From the NCBI RefSeq assembly GCF_001591665.1, contig NZ_BCVI01000039.1:112433-176432 (forward strand): 64,000 nt of DNA, read 5' to 3'. Under the pieces are notes generated by a model. It was given only the letters and a program-made list of their open reading frames with translations. It was not told where the DNA came from and did not search any database. Position numbers and translations under genes: made by a program. How positions within the stretch are numbered: the first letter of the stretch is position 1; each line of letters starts with the position of its first letter. Positions 1 to 8,877 of this stretch are shown one piece after another. The DNA is from Neobacillus soli NBRC 102451 (GTDB lineage: Bacteria; Bacillota; Bacilli; Bacillales; Cytobacillaceae).

Positions 1-207
1 TTGGGTGGATAATCCGGAGTTGCACCAGTTATTATTCCCTAGTTGGTTTCATCCATCCTTGTGTAATGGTTGCTTGCTTTGTAATATTTATTATGATTAA
101 TTTTCAAAGACTTATTCGAAAAAGTTGACTGGTAATTTGTTCCTCTACATATGGTAGGTAAGATAACACAAACTAAGATTATCTTCTAAAACAAAAGGGT
201 GAAATGT
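1..207. other. AT-rich start of window without a supported gene
   Basis: No ORF with a ribosome site is visible up to the small Cys-rich gene. It may hold the promoter of that gene and the end of an upstream unit. Confidence 0.5.
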
Positions 208-450
208 ATGTCGATATGCCCCGTCTGTAATGGTTTACGGGAAGTCTACTTAATGTGCACAAATTGCGGGAATCCTATGATGGAAAGCGGCAGGCTTATG
301 GATTTTTATGATGATTATAGTCCATATATGGAAATTGATTTAATGAAGCTAGAAGACGGATATTCTAATACGAATTCCGGACATAGGTGCCCGCATCTTT
401 ATCGCTGTCCTGCTTGTTATAAAGACGAAATCATTTTTATAAAAGAATAG
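208..450 (+). CDS. small Cys-rich (zinc-ribbon-like) hypothetical protein
   Basis: I do not recognise a named family. The 80-residue product has a CPVC motif near the N-terminus, a CTNC pair about 13 residues later, and a C-terminal CPHLYRCPAC cluster, so it has paired cysteines suited to binding one or two zinc ions. The middle is acidic with several Tyr/Asp residues. I chose the ATG at 208 because an AAAAGGGTG ribosome site lies about 7 nt upstream; the in-frame GTG at 199 falls inside that site. It stands alone, convergent with msmX, and ends in a strong hairpin. A cytosolic metal-binding or nucleic-acid-binding role is only inference. Confidence 0.6.
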   Translation: MSICPVCNGLREVYLMCTNCGNPMMESGRLMDFYDDYSPYMEIDLMKLEDGYSNTNSGHRCPHLYRCPACYKDEIIFIKE

Positions 451-476
451 CCCCGTTCCATAGATAACGGGGCTTT
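449..476. terminator. shared hairpin terminator
   Basis: A perfect 9-bp stem AGCCCCGTT/AACGGGGCT with an 8-nt loop lies between two convergent genes (the small Cys-rich ORF and msmX). It is followed by a short T run on the plus strand, so it can end transcription from the left and perhaps from both sides. Confidence 0.75.
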
Positions 477-500
477 AGTAGCAAATATTTATTTTTCACC

Positions 501-1601
501 CTAAGGGCGGATTCTTGACTCTGTCTCAACATCAAAGAAATGAGCTTTATTCATATCAAAGGCAAGTTCTAAGCTATCGCCAGGCTTGATATCGCCCCGG
601 GAATCAACACGGGCAACGAAGTCTTGGTCGCCAATGGTTGAATAGATCATCAATTCCGCTCCGGTTAACTCGGCAACATCAACTTTTGCATTAATCTTTG
701 TATCACTAGATGCATTGATGAATAAGGGTTCGTCATGGATATCTTCAGGTCTAGTACCAAGAATAATGGATTTTCCAACATATCCTTGTTCACGAAGAAA
801 TTTCATTTTTCCTTCAGGAACAGCAACAGAGGTTTTTCCAATCATAAATTTACCATCTTCTAGTTTACCATTAAAGAAGTTCATTGCTGGAGAGCCGATA
901 AAGCCGCCAACAAAAACATTTTCAGGCTTTTCATACACTTCTTTTGGTGAGCCGACCTGCTGAATAATCCCGTCCTTCATAACAACTAAGCGTGTTGCCA
1001 TTGTCATTGCCTCTGTTTGGTCATGGGTAACATAGACGGTGGTTGTATCAAGCCTTCGGTGAAGCTTAGCAATTTCGGCACGCATTTGCACACGCAGCTT
1101 AGCATCAAGATTCGATAATGGTTCATCCATTAAGAAAACTTTAGCATCACGGACAATCGCACGGCCTAAGGCAACCCGCTGACGCTGACCACCCGAAAGA
1201 GCCTTTGGTTTACGAGTTAAGTAAGCCTCCAAGCCAAGAATTTTGGCTGCTTCCTGTACGCGGCGGTCGATTTCATCCTTTGCAAATTTGCGCAGCTTTA
1301 ATCCAAATGCCATATTATCATAAACAGTCATATGCGGGTAAAGGGCATAGTTTTGGAAAACCATTGCGATATCCCGATCTTTTGGAGCCACATCGTTTAC
1401 TCTTTTTCCATCAATATAAAAGTCACCTTTTGAAATATCTTCAAGACCGGCAATCATCCGAAGTGTAGTAGACTTTCCGCAGCCGGATGGTCCGACAAAG
1501 ACGATAAACTCCTTATCCTGGATATGTAAATTGAAATCCTGAACAGCGGTTACCTTATTATCATAAATTTTAAAAATATGATCTAATTTTAATTCTGCCA
1601 T
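501..1601 (-). CDS. msmX: ABC transporter ATP-binding protein, UgpC/MsmX type
   Basis: This is the cytoplasmic ATPase that powers carbohydrate (maltodextrin/glycerol-3-phosphate type) ABC importers. Walker [10 protein letters not shown] is at residues 37-45, signature LSGGQ at 135-139 and Walker B FLMDEP at about 156-161, followed by the C-terminal TOBE/OB regulatory region of the MalK/UgpC class. At 366 residues it has the usual MsmX length. A GGGAGG ribosome site precedes the ATG. No permease or binding protein is next to it, which fits MsmX of Bacillus, a shared ATPase for several importers. A cre-like site, a sigma-A-like promoter and an inverted repeat lie upstream. Confidence 0.9.
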   Translation of the reverse strand: MAELKLDHIFKIYDNKVTAVQDFNLHIQDKEFIVFVGPSGCGKSTTLRMIAGLEDISKGDFYIDGKRVNDVAPKDRDIAMVFQNYALYPHMTVYDNMAFGLKLRKFAKDEIDRRVQEAAKILGLEAYLTRKPKALSGGQRQRVALGRAIVRDAKVFLMDEPLSNLDAKLRVQMRAEIAKLHRRLDTTTVYVTHDQTEAMTMATRLVVMKDGIIQQVGSPKEVYEKPENVFVGGFIGSPAMNFFNGKLEDGKFMIGKTSVAVPEGKMKFLREQGYVGKSIILGTRPEDIHDEPLFINASSDTKINAKVDVAELTGAELMIYSTIGDQDFVARVDSRGDIKPGDSLELAFDMNKAHFFDVETESRIRP

Positions 1602-1620
1602 TAGTATTGCCTCCCTGTTT

Positions 1621-1638
1621 AACTTGTTAACACAAGTT
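1621..1638. promoter_or_regulatory. 18-bp inverted repeat in msmX leader
   Basis: AACTTGTTAACACAAGTT is a perfect inverted repeat (7-bp arms, TAAC centre) between the predicted msmX -10 box and its ribosome site. It could be an operator or a short leader hairpin. The binding factor is unknown. Confidence 0.45.
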
Positions 1639-1659
1639 TACAGGAATGGGGTAACAATC

Positions 1660-1697
1660 AGTATAGACAGGTTGCACAAAGTTTGAAAACGCTTTTT
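1660..1697 (-). promoter_or_regulatory. msmX promoter with overlapping cre-like site
   Basis: Reading the minus strand, a -10 box TATACT (1660-1665) lies 18 nt from a -35-like TTTTCA (1684-1689). The -35 is embedded in a plus-strand TGAAAACGCTTTTT (1684-1697), which fits the Bacillus CcpA cre pattern TGNAANCGNTNNCA except for the last two bases. CcpA control is an inference that would suit a sugar-transport ATPase. Confidence 0.4.
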
Positions 1698-1708
1698 TGG
1701 GCACGTTG

Positions 1709-2620
1709 TTACTTTTTTCGATTTTGTTCAAAAAGCTGACAAGCTAAAAAGACGGTAAATGCTCCATAAAAATCCTTTAAGCCAATCCCTGTTTTCTCAG
1801 TAAATTTATCAATACGATATTGAAGTGTGTTTCGGTGGATATACAATTTTTTTGCTGTCATACTCGCATTTAAATTATTTTCTAGATAAATTTTTATCGT
1901 TGAAAACATCTCCGGGTCCTCATTAAATACTTCTACTATTCCTTGATTGGTCATTCGCGTTAATTCCTCAGGCAAATGAAACGCCAAATAGGCGGGGAAG
2001 ATCCGCTCAAATGTATAGACATAAGGATGGGTTAGACGGGCAATGACAAATGAAAAGTATTCTTTTTCCTGTAAATATTTTGAGCGAAGCTGAATGGAAA
2101 AAGGTTGAAGTTTTCCAATAAAAAAAGATATTTTTACATAAAAATCACTTTCTAAAGTTTCTGAGATAGAAATCAATTCTTCTTCGGAAAGAGAAATCTG
2201 TTTCTTTTCCTCAATGACAATTCCCCGGCTAACATTTTCCCAAATAATTATGGCTTCGTCGGTAAAAAAGCCTCTTAAAGCAGACTCAATTTCTAAATGA
2301 TTAGCATCATCCCGGTTAATATGAAACTGAATAAAACGAAAAGACATCTTAGAACTATATTTCGGAGGGGGAGGACCATCCAACAATAAAAATTTATCCC
2401 AGCCTTTTGCAGCAGAATTGACCGTTGCTGACTGAACCTCAACCAATTCATATAGAGTTTTTAGCAAACTAAGTTCACGTTCACTTACTTCGATTTTAGG
2501 TATACCCATCCAATCATTTTCGGCTTCATCAAAGAAGATATAAAGTAGCTCATCAGGATTTTCCGGTCGTCCAGGAAACAAAATAGAATTCTCATATATA
2601 GACAATAATTTTCTTAGCAT
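1709..2620 (-). CDS. CdaR/PucR-type transcriptional regulator
   Basis: The 303-residue protein ends (about residues 245-295) in a PucR C-terminal helix-turn-helix. It shows the family pattern: N-terminal helix, MTAKKLYIHRNTLQYRIDKF recognition segment, and a final hydrophobic helix. CdaR/PucR family members sense sugar diacids, purines or amino acids through variable N-terminal domains; here the N-terminal 240 residues carry no domain I can name. It lies 107 bp upstream of msmX on the same strand, so control of msmX is possible but not shown. The ATG at 2620 has only a weak GGGGA ribosome site. Confidence 0.75.
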   Translation of the reverse strand: MLRKLLSIYENSILFPGRPENPDELLYIFFDEAENDWMGIPKIEVSERELSLLKTLYELVEVQSATVNSAAKGWDKFLLLDGPPPPKYSSKMSFRFIQFHINRDDANHLEIESALRGFFTDEAIIIWENVSRGIVIEEKKQISLSEEELISISETLESDFYVKISFFIGKLQPFSIQLRSKYLQEKEYFSFVIARLTHPYVYTFERIFPAYLAFHLPEELTRMTNQGIVEVFNEDPEMFSTIKIYLENNLNASMTAKKLYIHRNTLQYRIDKFTEKTGIGLKDFYGAFTVFLACQLFEQNRKK

Positions 2621-2689
2621 CGTTCATATCCCCGATATCAAAAATTTTCTAAGCAGATAGCTTCTATTATAACAGTTTAAGGGCAGAAA

Positions 2690-2727
2690 AATAAAAAGGC
2701 TGAGCCTCTTTTAGTTAAAGGCCAGCC
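2690..2727 (-). terminator. terminator after the 63-aa ORF
   Basis: On the minus strand GGCTG...CAGCC closes a stem containing CCTTT/AAAG with small internal loops, followed by TTTTTATTTTT. It ends the small gene at 2741-2932 before the CdaR-like regulator. Confidence 0.55.
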
Positions 2728-2740
2728 AATCGTATTTGGG

Positions 2741-2932
2741 CTAATCACATTCATATGGCGGTTGTTCTTCATGCAGGTCTCGGGCTTCTTCGATATTTGT
2801 TGTATCATGGCGGGCATGTACGGAACCACCGGACATCCCCTCATTAATCATTCGGTCAACATCCATGAAGACCTTATCCCTGCCTTCATATTCAGAACCT
2901 TGATTTGTTAGGTTTCCTTTTTCCTTTTCCAT
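2741..2932 (-). CDS. small acidic hypothetical protein (63 aa)
   Basis: I do not recognise this family. The product is hydrophilic, charged and without cysteine clusters or membrane segments. It contains a GMSGGSVHARHDTTNIEEA stretch and ends in ECD. An AAAGGATTGGTG ribosome site precedes the ATG at a normal distance, and a hairpin terminator follows, so it is a plausible real gene. It lies next to yheE in a region rich in sporulation-related genes; a small spore-associated protein would fit, but this is inference from location only. Confidence 0.55.
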   Translation of the reverse strand: MEKEKGNLTNQGSEYEGRDKVFMDVDRMINEGMSGGSVHARHDTTNIEEARDLHEEQPPYECD

Positions 2933-3006
2933 GTCACCAATCCTTTCCCAGTTCTATTTTTAGTTTGTGGAAAGGATATATTTTCATGCACGTGGGTTAA
3001 TCTGGA

Positions 3007-3216
3007 TTACTCATACACATGGAAAAGCATTAATTCATGAATCTGGCTTGTTAATGCCTCAATATCTTCTTGTTCAGGAGTATTCGTCGTCCATTCAATT
3101 TTTCCAGTTTGGTGATAAATCCCTGTAATCCTTTGTTTTTTGTGGTAAAAAGAAAAATTCCAACCGGGAATATTTTTATTTTCAAATAAGGGCTTGAATT
3201 GAAAGTGCATTAGCAT
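3007..3216 (-). CDS. yheE: YheE family protein
   Basis: A 69-residue soluble protein with conserved aromatic positions (WNFSFYHKKQRITGIYH, IEWTT) and a C-terminal helix HELMLFHVYE, matching my recollection of the small YheE family of Bacillus. The function is unknown. The start ATG at 3216 has a GGGGGA ribosome site 7 nt upstream. It sits directly downstream of the YheC/YheD ATP-grasp cluster, the same neighbourhood as in B. subtilis, which supports the name. Sequence-only evidence does not show a motif with a known activity. Confidence 0.65.
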   Translation of the reverse strand: MLMHFQFKPLFENKNIPGWNFSFYHKKQRITGIYHQTGKIEWTTNTPEQEDIEALTSQIHELMLFHVYE

Positions 3217-3292
3217 CGTGAATCCCCCTTTAATTACGCTTAATTACCTTTAGCATACCTTGTTTAGGGGATTATTCAAATAAAATTCTTTG

Positions 3293-4336
3293 TTAGTCAA
3301 GCTCTGCCAACTTAAGGAATAAGCGGCAGAGCTGCTCAATTTTCCGCTCTTCTATCCCAGGTTCGTCAAAGCTCATTGGCTTGGAGTTTACTTCGTAAAT
3401 ATAATAGTCACCGGATTTACTGACACCTGCATCAATGGAAAATTCACCGAAATAACCAAACTGTTTCGATAATGATTTGCCAATCTGCGGGACAACCGTT
3501 TGAATAAATTGGTCATGGGCGCTGGACTGTAGAAGCTCATAGGGAAGAAGCCTTCCCCCAGCGGGAATATGCGTGGTGATTCCCTGATTCTGTGATTGTC
3601 TAATCCCGACTCCTGTTAGAAGATAATCATCATTAGCTGCGTGAGCAAGGATTCGGAAATCAAAGCGATTCCCTTCATACTCTGCTGATTTTACTTCTTC
3701 CTGTGCTAAATAATCTCTCTCAAGCAGCTGACCGTTCCATTCGTCCCAAAAATGATGAAAGGATTGATAAGTTTCCCTTATGTTTAACCCTTCTAGCTGA
3801 ATCTGTAAGGACTCTATCAGCTTTAGGCGATAAACCCCTTTACCTCTTGAGGATTGCGTTTGTTTTACATAAATACTTTTATGTTTTTCTAAAAAAGAAA
3901 ACAAGTCCTTCTTTTGCTTGACAAGGATTGTTTGCGGCAAAAAGCTGTGAAGGAGCTCGTGGTTTTTCAGCAAATCATAAAACTCATATTTATCGATAAA
4001 ACAAGGATTGAAAAAAGGGATTTGTTTTTCCTTCAACAGGGAAAAAAACTTTTGACAATGTACATCCTGCTCTGACTTTCGAAAGGGAATCCGATTATAA
4101 ACAAGATCGGGATAAGGAAATTTAGCCTTTATCCAGTTCTTTTTATCGGGTAAATAGGAATAACCATCAATATAATCTTCATTAACTTCTTCTGCTGTAA
4201 AGACGAAGCTTATTCCATCTAATGAAATAAGCTTTTTTTGTAATGCTATAAAAAGCGGGCCGTTACCAGCTATTGAACCATTCGCATTACGTGCGGTCAT
4301 AATCCCAATAAGTGGACCTGGATGGCCGCTGATCAT
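3293..4336 (-). CDS. YheC/YheD-type ATP-grasp protein (extra short paralogue)
   Basis: This is the last of four tandem ATP-grasp genes. The 347-residue product begins directly with GPLIGIMTAR and lacks the roughly 90-residue N-terminal domain of the long paralogues. ATP-grasp features are visible: DFRIL, GEFSIDAGV and the metal-binding IYEVNSKP near the C-terminus. The usual KP of the ATP-binding loop is altered (IYVKQTQSSRGKGV). YheC/YheD proteins of B. subtilis are associated with the spore coat; the reaction is unknown, though ATP-grasp enzymes usually join a carboxylate to an amine. Its start overlaps the previous gene's stop by 4 nt, indicating translational coupling. Confidence 0.8.
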   Translation of the reverse strand: MISGHPGPLIGIMTARNANGSIAGNGPLFIALQKKLISLDGISFVFTAEEVNEDYIDGYSYLPDKKNWIKAKFPYPDLVYNRIPFRKSEQDVHCQKFFSLLKEKQIPFFNPCFIDKYEFYDLLKNHELLHSFLPQTILVKQKKDLFSFLEKHKSIYVKQTQSSRGKGVYRLKLIESLQIQLEGLNIRETYQSFHHFWDEWNGQLLERDYLAQEEVKSAEYEGNRFDFRILAHAANDDYLLTGVGIRQSQNQGITTHIPAGGRLLPYELLQSSAHDQFIQTVVPQIGKSLSKQFGYFGEFSIDAGVSKSGDYYIYEVNSKPMSFDEPGIEERKIEQLCRLFLKLAELD

Positions 4337-5697
4337 TTGAATAGTTCCTCTGGATGTAATAATGATTGCTCGGTCAGAAAAATGGAAAAAGCAATCGATA
4401 ATTTCCGTGTGAGTAAATCAAAGCCTTTTAATTCAGGATGACTAAAAATGGACCTGCCCGGTTTGGAATTTGCTTCGAAAAGCCAAACCTCACCATTGCG
4501 ATCAATCCCTAAATCAAAACCAATCTCACCAATGATGCCTTCTACATTTCTATCCAAGGTGGTGCTTAACAGAAGTGCAGCGTTGGATAGCTTTTCGGTA
4601 AATAAGGCACACTCATCCTTTGAGTATATCTCTTCGATTGTTTTGATATCCCCGCCGCTTCGTGCATGCGTTGTTACACTGCCAACGCCAGCAATTTTTG
4701 CGGCAATCGCTGTGACATGCCATTCCCCTTGGTCATCTTTATTCGTATGGACGCGAAAATCGACGGAGCGGTGTTCCTTTCGGAGCAAATAAATACCCTG
4801 CTGGACCAACATCTTTTCAAGTGATTGATTGGCAAATACTGAGTTAAACAAACGTTCCAGGCTTGAAAATTTGCGCAGACGATTTACACCATTACTATCC
4901 TGGTATCGACAGAAATAATCGTCAGTGTGTTTGTCATAAATAATTTGGTGAACACCTAAACCGAGGCTGCCGTTTTTAGGTTTTAAAAAAATGTGCCCAT
5001 ACTTGGAAAGCATTGTTTCAATTATGGAAAAGGACGTAAACGGATAGGACTCCGGAAGAAAGCCGGCAACGGAAGCATCTTGATGAAGTCGTTCATAAAT
5101 ATCAAGCTTGTTGAAAAATCCAGGATTATACCATGGAATAAGATAATCCTTTTGCAAGCGGTCCCTCACTTTAATTAATTTTGGGTTATTTTCACTTCTT
5201 CGATTTGGAAGCCGGTCGTAAACTACATTAGGAAAAGGAATCTCAACCGTTTGCCAAGCATTGTTATGAAAAAAATAACCATCAATGGTTCCTTGTTCCC
5301 AATCGATATGCTGCTCTCCAAAGACAAACGGAAGGGCGCCGACCGTTTTATTTACAGAAAGCAGTTTCGAGAAAAACAACGTTCTTTCACCAATTGGCTG
5401 TAAAGGCAGTGTGGTAAAGCCTGAAGTGAATATGCCAACAAGCGGCCCAATCAGCATCGTTTGGTTATCAAAAAATACATGAAGGGGAATGTCGAAACTA
5501 GGGAATTGCAATGCCTTTTGTATTTTCCTGCTCATGACAATGCGGTCATCTTGATCAGGATGTGGGAGGAAGTCAACCTCTATGAATTTTGATCCAAATG
5601 CAATCCTGTTAACCTGTTTATCTCGAATGATCGCAGGAGGACAAAAAATAACCATTTGATCATTTTGAACTACCTCAATGAGATAACGTTTTCTCAT
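4333..5697 (-). CDS. yheD: YheD-type ATP-grasp protein
   Basis: A 454-residue protein, almost the length of B. subtilis YheD (about 453). An N-terminal domain of roughly 90 residues precedes an ATP-grasp fold with FLKPKNGSLGLGV (ATP loop), DFRVHTNKD, GEIGFDLGI and LFEANSKPG (metal-binding). I placed the start at the ATG at 5697, which has an AGGAAG ribosome site, rather than a longer in-frame reading inside the previous gene. It overlaps the upstream yheC by 23 nt. The likely role is spore coat or envelope modification, following the family's known coat association; the substrate is unknown. Confidence 0.85.
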   Translation of the reverse strand: MRKRYLIEVVQNDQMVIFCPPAIIRDKQVNRIAFGSKFIEVDFLPHPDQDDRIVMSRKIQKALQFPSFDIPLHVFFDNQTMLIGPLVGIFTSGFTTLPLQPIGERTLFFSKLLSVNKTVGALPFVFGEQHIDWEQGTIDGYFFHNNAWQTVEIPFPNVVYDRLPNRRSENNPKLIKVRDRLQKDYLIPWYNPGFFNKLDIYERLHQDASVAGFLPESYPFTSFSIIETMLSKYGHIFLKPKNGSLGLGVHQIIYDKHTDDYFCRYQDSNGVNRLRKFSSLERLFNSVFANQSLEKMLVQQGIYLLRKEHRSVDFRVHTNKDDQGEWHVTAIAAKIAGVGSVTTHARSGGDIKTIEEIYSKDECALFTEKLSNAALLLSTTLDRNVEGIIGEIGFDLGIDRNGEVWLFEANSKPGRSIFSHPELKGFDLLTRKLSIAFSIFLTEQSLLHPEELFK

Positions 5698-6778
5698 AAT
5701 AGTTCTTCCTTTCTTTTTGATCCGTCTGGGAAAGATGTCTTCCATATAGAAGCGGAGCGAGATTTAGGGTCTCCTTTATGTCTGGCTGGGTGTGCATAAG
5801 GACCTTTCTCCCTGGTTTCGAATTGACATCAAGAATCCAGATTGAGCCGTTTTTGGCGATGCCAATATCGACGCCAATCTCAAATAGCGGCAAAAATTCA
5901 TTTTCAAGAATAAACGGAAGCTTGCTAAGAATATAATTTAATTCCTGCCTAATATATTCCCCTTTGGCGGGTGGAAGGGATGATGTCCACTCAGCAAAGG
6001 TGACGACAGAACCACCAGCACTTAAGTTTGATAAAATTCCTCCAGTGCTTCCAATCCGAACCCCTCTGCCGCGTTCGCCCCAAACTCCGTGCTCGTTTTT
6101 TTGCAAAAGGATGCGGATATCAAAGGGCTGTTGTTCATGATTGGATAATTCCAGATATGGTTGTAGTAGATAATCGCGCTGTTTAATTAATACTTTCAGC
6201 CATTGAATGAGCTTGGCCTCATTTGGAAAAATGCGTGAAATAATCTTTTTCTGCTTTTCTGTCTTTACATGAAAGCTTTTATCATTTTTTTTCAGGTAAT
6301 AAATACCGTATCCTTGCGAACCGCTTATTGGTTTTAAAATGATTTTTTTCATTGCAGATAATTCATTTAAAACGATTTCTTGATCAATGACTGAATGCGT
6401 AGCAGGTAGGTAGGAAGTTAAAACCGTGTTTTTTAATACCTTATATAATTCCAGCTTATTTGGTAACCCATAGCCTAAAAAGGTTATATCATTTCTGCTT
6501 TTTAGCCAAGAGACAATTGGCAAACATTGCTTAGAATGTTCATCATCACCGTAAAAACAACGATCGTAAACAATCGCGGGAATTGGTAATTCACAGTCCA
6601 GCCAGCCTTTTACTGTAGAATCAAACCTTTTCCCTCTAACCTGAAGTGTATGTGGATTGATGGCGGATGGAATAAAACGGAAGCACTCCATTTCGCACGC
6701 TGCAGCGAGGGCTGCCATTTCATTTATATATAAAGTTTCACTTTCCATACTTAAAGTCATGATTCCAAATGTAATCAA
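5675..6778 (-). CDS. yheC: YheC-type ATP-grasp protein
   Basis: The 367-residue product matches YheC in length (about 363) and precedes the YheD-sized gene, as in B. subtilis. It starts with ITFGIMTLSM and contains ATP-grasp motifs ILKPISGSQGYGIYYL, FDIRILLQ, FEIGVDIGI and ILDVNSKPG. It is linked to both neighbours by short overlaps (4 nt upstream, 23 nt downstream), so the four genes almost certainly form one operon. No signal peptide is visible; it is expected in the mother-cell cytosol or at the forespore surface. The substrate is unknown. Confidence 0.85.
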   Translation of the reverse strand: MITFGIMTLSMESETLYINEMAALAAACEMECFRFIPSAINPHTLQVRGKRFDSTVKGWLDCELPIPAIVYDRCFYGDDEHSKQCLPIVSWLKSRNDITFLGYGLPNKLELYKVLKNTVLTSYLPATHSVIDQEIVLNELSAMKKIILKPISGSQGYGIYYLKKNDKSFHVKTEKQKKIISRIFPNEAKLIQWLKVLIKQRDYLLQPYLELSNHEQQPFDIRILLQKNEHGVWGERGRGVRIGSTGGILSNLSAGGSVVTFAEWTSSLPPAKGEYIRQELNYILSKLPFILENEFLPLFEIGVDIGIAKNGSIWILDVNSKPGRKVLMHTQPDIKETLNLAPLLYGRHLSQTDQKERKNYYEKTLSH

Positions 6779-8160
6779 TGTATGTTTCCCCCTTCAATGA
6801 TCGTTGAATCAAAAGCAATGATTGTGCAAAATTGAATAATCGCTTTTGCGGATGGTCTTATTTTCCCCAACCCATCCTCGAAGCTTTTAGAGGGTTTAGA
6901 ATTTACCTCAATTAGCCAAGGCTTTCCGTCCTGATCGACACCGATATCAATTCCAAGTTCTCCCGTTAAACCTGCTGTGCGGCGACTAATAACGGAAGCT
7001 GTTTCAAGGGCCAATTCTTTCATTAGTGCAAGAACCTCTAGCGCTTTCTTTGGACTCATACACGTTCGTAAGGCATGTAGCGGCTTTACTAGTGTTCCTC
7101 CCCTGGCAAGATTGGAGACAAATTCCTGTTCAGCTGCAATCCGAGCTACAGTGGATGTAACTTCCCAATCGTTGTTTAGATTTTTGTGGCATAGAACCCT
7201 GAAGTCCATTGCGGCGGATTGATGCGCGGCTAATAGGATCCCTTGCTGGATAATATAAATTCGATTATGAAGGATTGGTTTTATTTGTTGATAAATTTCC
7301 TCTAAGCTATAGTTCTTCCGTAAATCATTAGCTTGGTTTGGTAACGAGCTTTGCATAGAATAGCAGTTTTCAGCTTCCTTGGTCACTTTAACAATGTTTC
7401 GGCCTTGGCTGCCGTGAATAGGTTTAACAAAGATTGTTTCATATTTTTGGGCAAAATCATGAAGATGTTCCTTTGAAAAAACCTTTGTCTCTGGCATAAA
7501 AGGAAAAAGCTGATTTTCTTTGTGGACATGTTCATAAACTTCCCATTTAGAAAGAAAGCGGTCATTAAATAAGGGGATCATTAACTGGTCTAGTCTTTTT
7601 CGAAAATGCTTATATGGCTCCCAGCGTTCAAGCCTTCGAGAATGAATACGGTTGTAGATTACATCGGGCAGGGGAAGCTCAGCAGTAGTCCATTTTCCAT
7701 TTACAAAGTAATACCCTTGCTCTAAAAATTTGTCATAGGGAAACACATAAAAAAAACCGCCACGTTCAGTTATTCCGTGATGAAGCTCCTCACAAAACGT
7801 ATGGATGGAACGAAAGTGGGGTTCTCCATTCTTCATTATAGGAAAGTCGGTTAGTAAGCCAATCACAGGTCCAAGCTGCAGTTCTTGAGATTCTAAATGA
7901 TAGATTGCTTGAAATTTATAGGATTGAATGGGCAGACAAAAAGCTTTTATGATATTTTTGGGTAAAAGCATCTCGTTTGCAGCACACTCTACGATTTGGA
8001 TGGTTGTTATTATCGTTTTCTTCCCCAACGTGATCTTTAAGTCCCGGTTATTATTTAATTGTAACTCGGTAAATAATTTCTCGGAAATTTGTATAATCGA
8101 ATCATTTCTATTTAGGGGTTCTCTAGGTGAAATGGTTATCTGGGTTAATGAAAATGACAT
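6775..8160 (-). CDS. YheD-type ATP-grasp protein (extra long paralogue)
   Basis: This is the first gene of the four-gene ATP-grasp operon: 461 residues, long form with an N-terminal domain of about 95 residues followed by ATP-grasp motifs FVKPIHGSQGRNIV, MDFRVLCHK, GELGIDIGV and LIEVNSKPSKS. I use the ATG at 8160 with a GAGGAG ribosome site; a GTG two codons earlier lies in that site. B. subtilis has only one yheC/yheD pair, so this gene and the last one look like extra copies. A sporulation-type promoter motif lies about 75 bp upstream. Confidence 0.83.
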   Translation of the reverse strand: MSFSLTQITISPREPLNRNDSIIQISEKLFTELQLNNNRDLKITLGKKTIITTIQIVECAANEMLLPKNIIKAFCLPIQSYKFQAIYHLESQELQLGPVIGLLTDFPIMKNGEPHFRSIHTFCEELHHGITERGGFFYVFPYDKFLEQGYYFVNGKWTTAELPLPDVIYNRIHSRRLERWEPYKHFRKRLDQLMIPLFNDRFLSKWEVYEHVHKENQLFPFMPETKVFSKEHLHDFAQKYETIFVKPIHGSQGRNIVKVTKEAENCYSMQSSLPNQANDLRKNYSLEEIYQQIKPILHNRIYIIQQGILLAAHQSAAMDFRVLCHKNLNNDWEVTSTVARIAAEQEFVSNLARGGTLVKPLHALRTCMSPKKALEVLALMKELALETASVISRRTAGLTGELGIDIGVDQDGKPWLIEVNSKPSKSFEDGLGKIRPSAKAIIQFCTIIAFDSTIIEGGNIH

Positions 8161-8232
8161 AAGCACTCCTCATTTTCGCATATCTTTAAAGACGGACATT
8201 CCGCTTTTCTTATGGGCATTAGCTGATATGGT

Positions 8233-8259
8233 AATGTATGTGAAAGCATTCTAGAGTGT
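8233..8259 (-). promoter_or_regulatory. sporulation-type promoter of the ATP-grasp operon
   Basis: On the minus strand CATACATTA fits the sigma-K -10 pattern CATANNNTA and also the sigma-E -10 core CATACANT. An AC dinucleotide for sigma-K lies 15-17 nt upstream. The predicted start is about 65 nt before the ATG. Which of the two mother-cell sigma factors uses it cannot be settled from sequence. Confidence 0.35.
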
Positions 8260-8315
8260 GATTTTAACATTCTCGCAATTCAGCGAATAATTTGTTATAG
8301 TTGAATTCGAATAAG

Positions 8316-8350
8316 AAAAGCGGATTCGCCCCTAGGCGTTGGAGCTAGAA
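8316..8350 (-). repeat. short form of dispersed hairpin repeat
   Basis: Read on the minus strand, CTAGCTCCAACGCCTAGGGG followed by CGAATCCGCTTTT matches the fused outer ends of the longer repeats at 41202-41345 and 46543-46692 without their 100-bp interior. It sits just upstream of yheA. Confidence 0.55.
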
Positions 8351-8379
8351 ATTTATTAAATTTAAAGGAGTGAATTCAC

Positions 8380-8727
8380 GTGGCAGTAAATTTATATGAT
8401 TCTGCTTATGCCTTAGAAACAGCCATTCGTCAAAGTGATGAGTATAGACAATTACAGCAAGCATACAGCGAGGTAAATGCTGACCCAACTACAAAGAGTA
8501 TGTTTGAGCAATTCCGTCAAATCCAAATGAACCTGCAGCAGAAACAAATGATGGGGCAAGATATTTCTGAACAAGAAGTACAGCAAGCTCAATCCACAGT
8601 TGCCCTTGTTCAGCAGAATGAAAAGATTGCCGCTCTTATGCAAGCAGAACAGCGGATGAGTATGATCATCGGTGAATTAAACCAAGTGATTATGAAACCA
8701 TTAGAAGATTTATATGGAAAAATGTAA
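8380..8727 (+). CDS. yheA: YlbF/YmcA family protein YheA
   Basis: A 115-residue, mostly helical and Gln-rich protein with the YlbF/YmcA pattern: DSAYALETAIRQSDEYRQLQ at the start, DPTTKSMFEQFR in the middle and a C-terminal helix ending PLEDLYGKM. YlbF and YmcA paralogues act with RNase Y in a cytosolic complex; the role of YheA is not known. The GTG start at 8380 follows an AAAGGAGTG ribosome site at good spacing. It is divergent from the yheC/D operon, next to which yheA also lies in B. subtilis (where yheB intervenes). Confidence 0.85.
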   Translation: MAVNLYDSAYALETAIRQSDEYRQLQQAYSEVNADPTTKSMFEQFRQIQMNLQQKQMMGQDISEQEVQQAQSTVALVQQNEKIAALMQAEQRMSMIIGELNQVIMKPLEDLYGKM

Positions 8728-8740
8728 GCTTAATAACAAA

Positions 8741-8773
8741 GTCCTCGGTACAGTTAATCCGGGGATTTTTTCT
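8741..8773 (+). terminator. yheA terminator
   Basis: TCCTCGG and CCGGGGA form a 7-bp stem (one G-T pair) followed by TTTTTTCTTTT. Confidence 0.75.
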
Positions 8774-8877
8774 TTTCCGCTTGTTTTACAGGCTCCTCCG
8801 CTTTTCTGTTCTATTAATGGTCGAGAAATCATAAAAGTGATATAAAGGTAATTTCACCAAGAACAGGGGGCAACATT

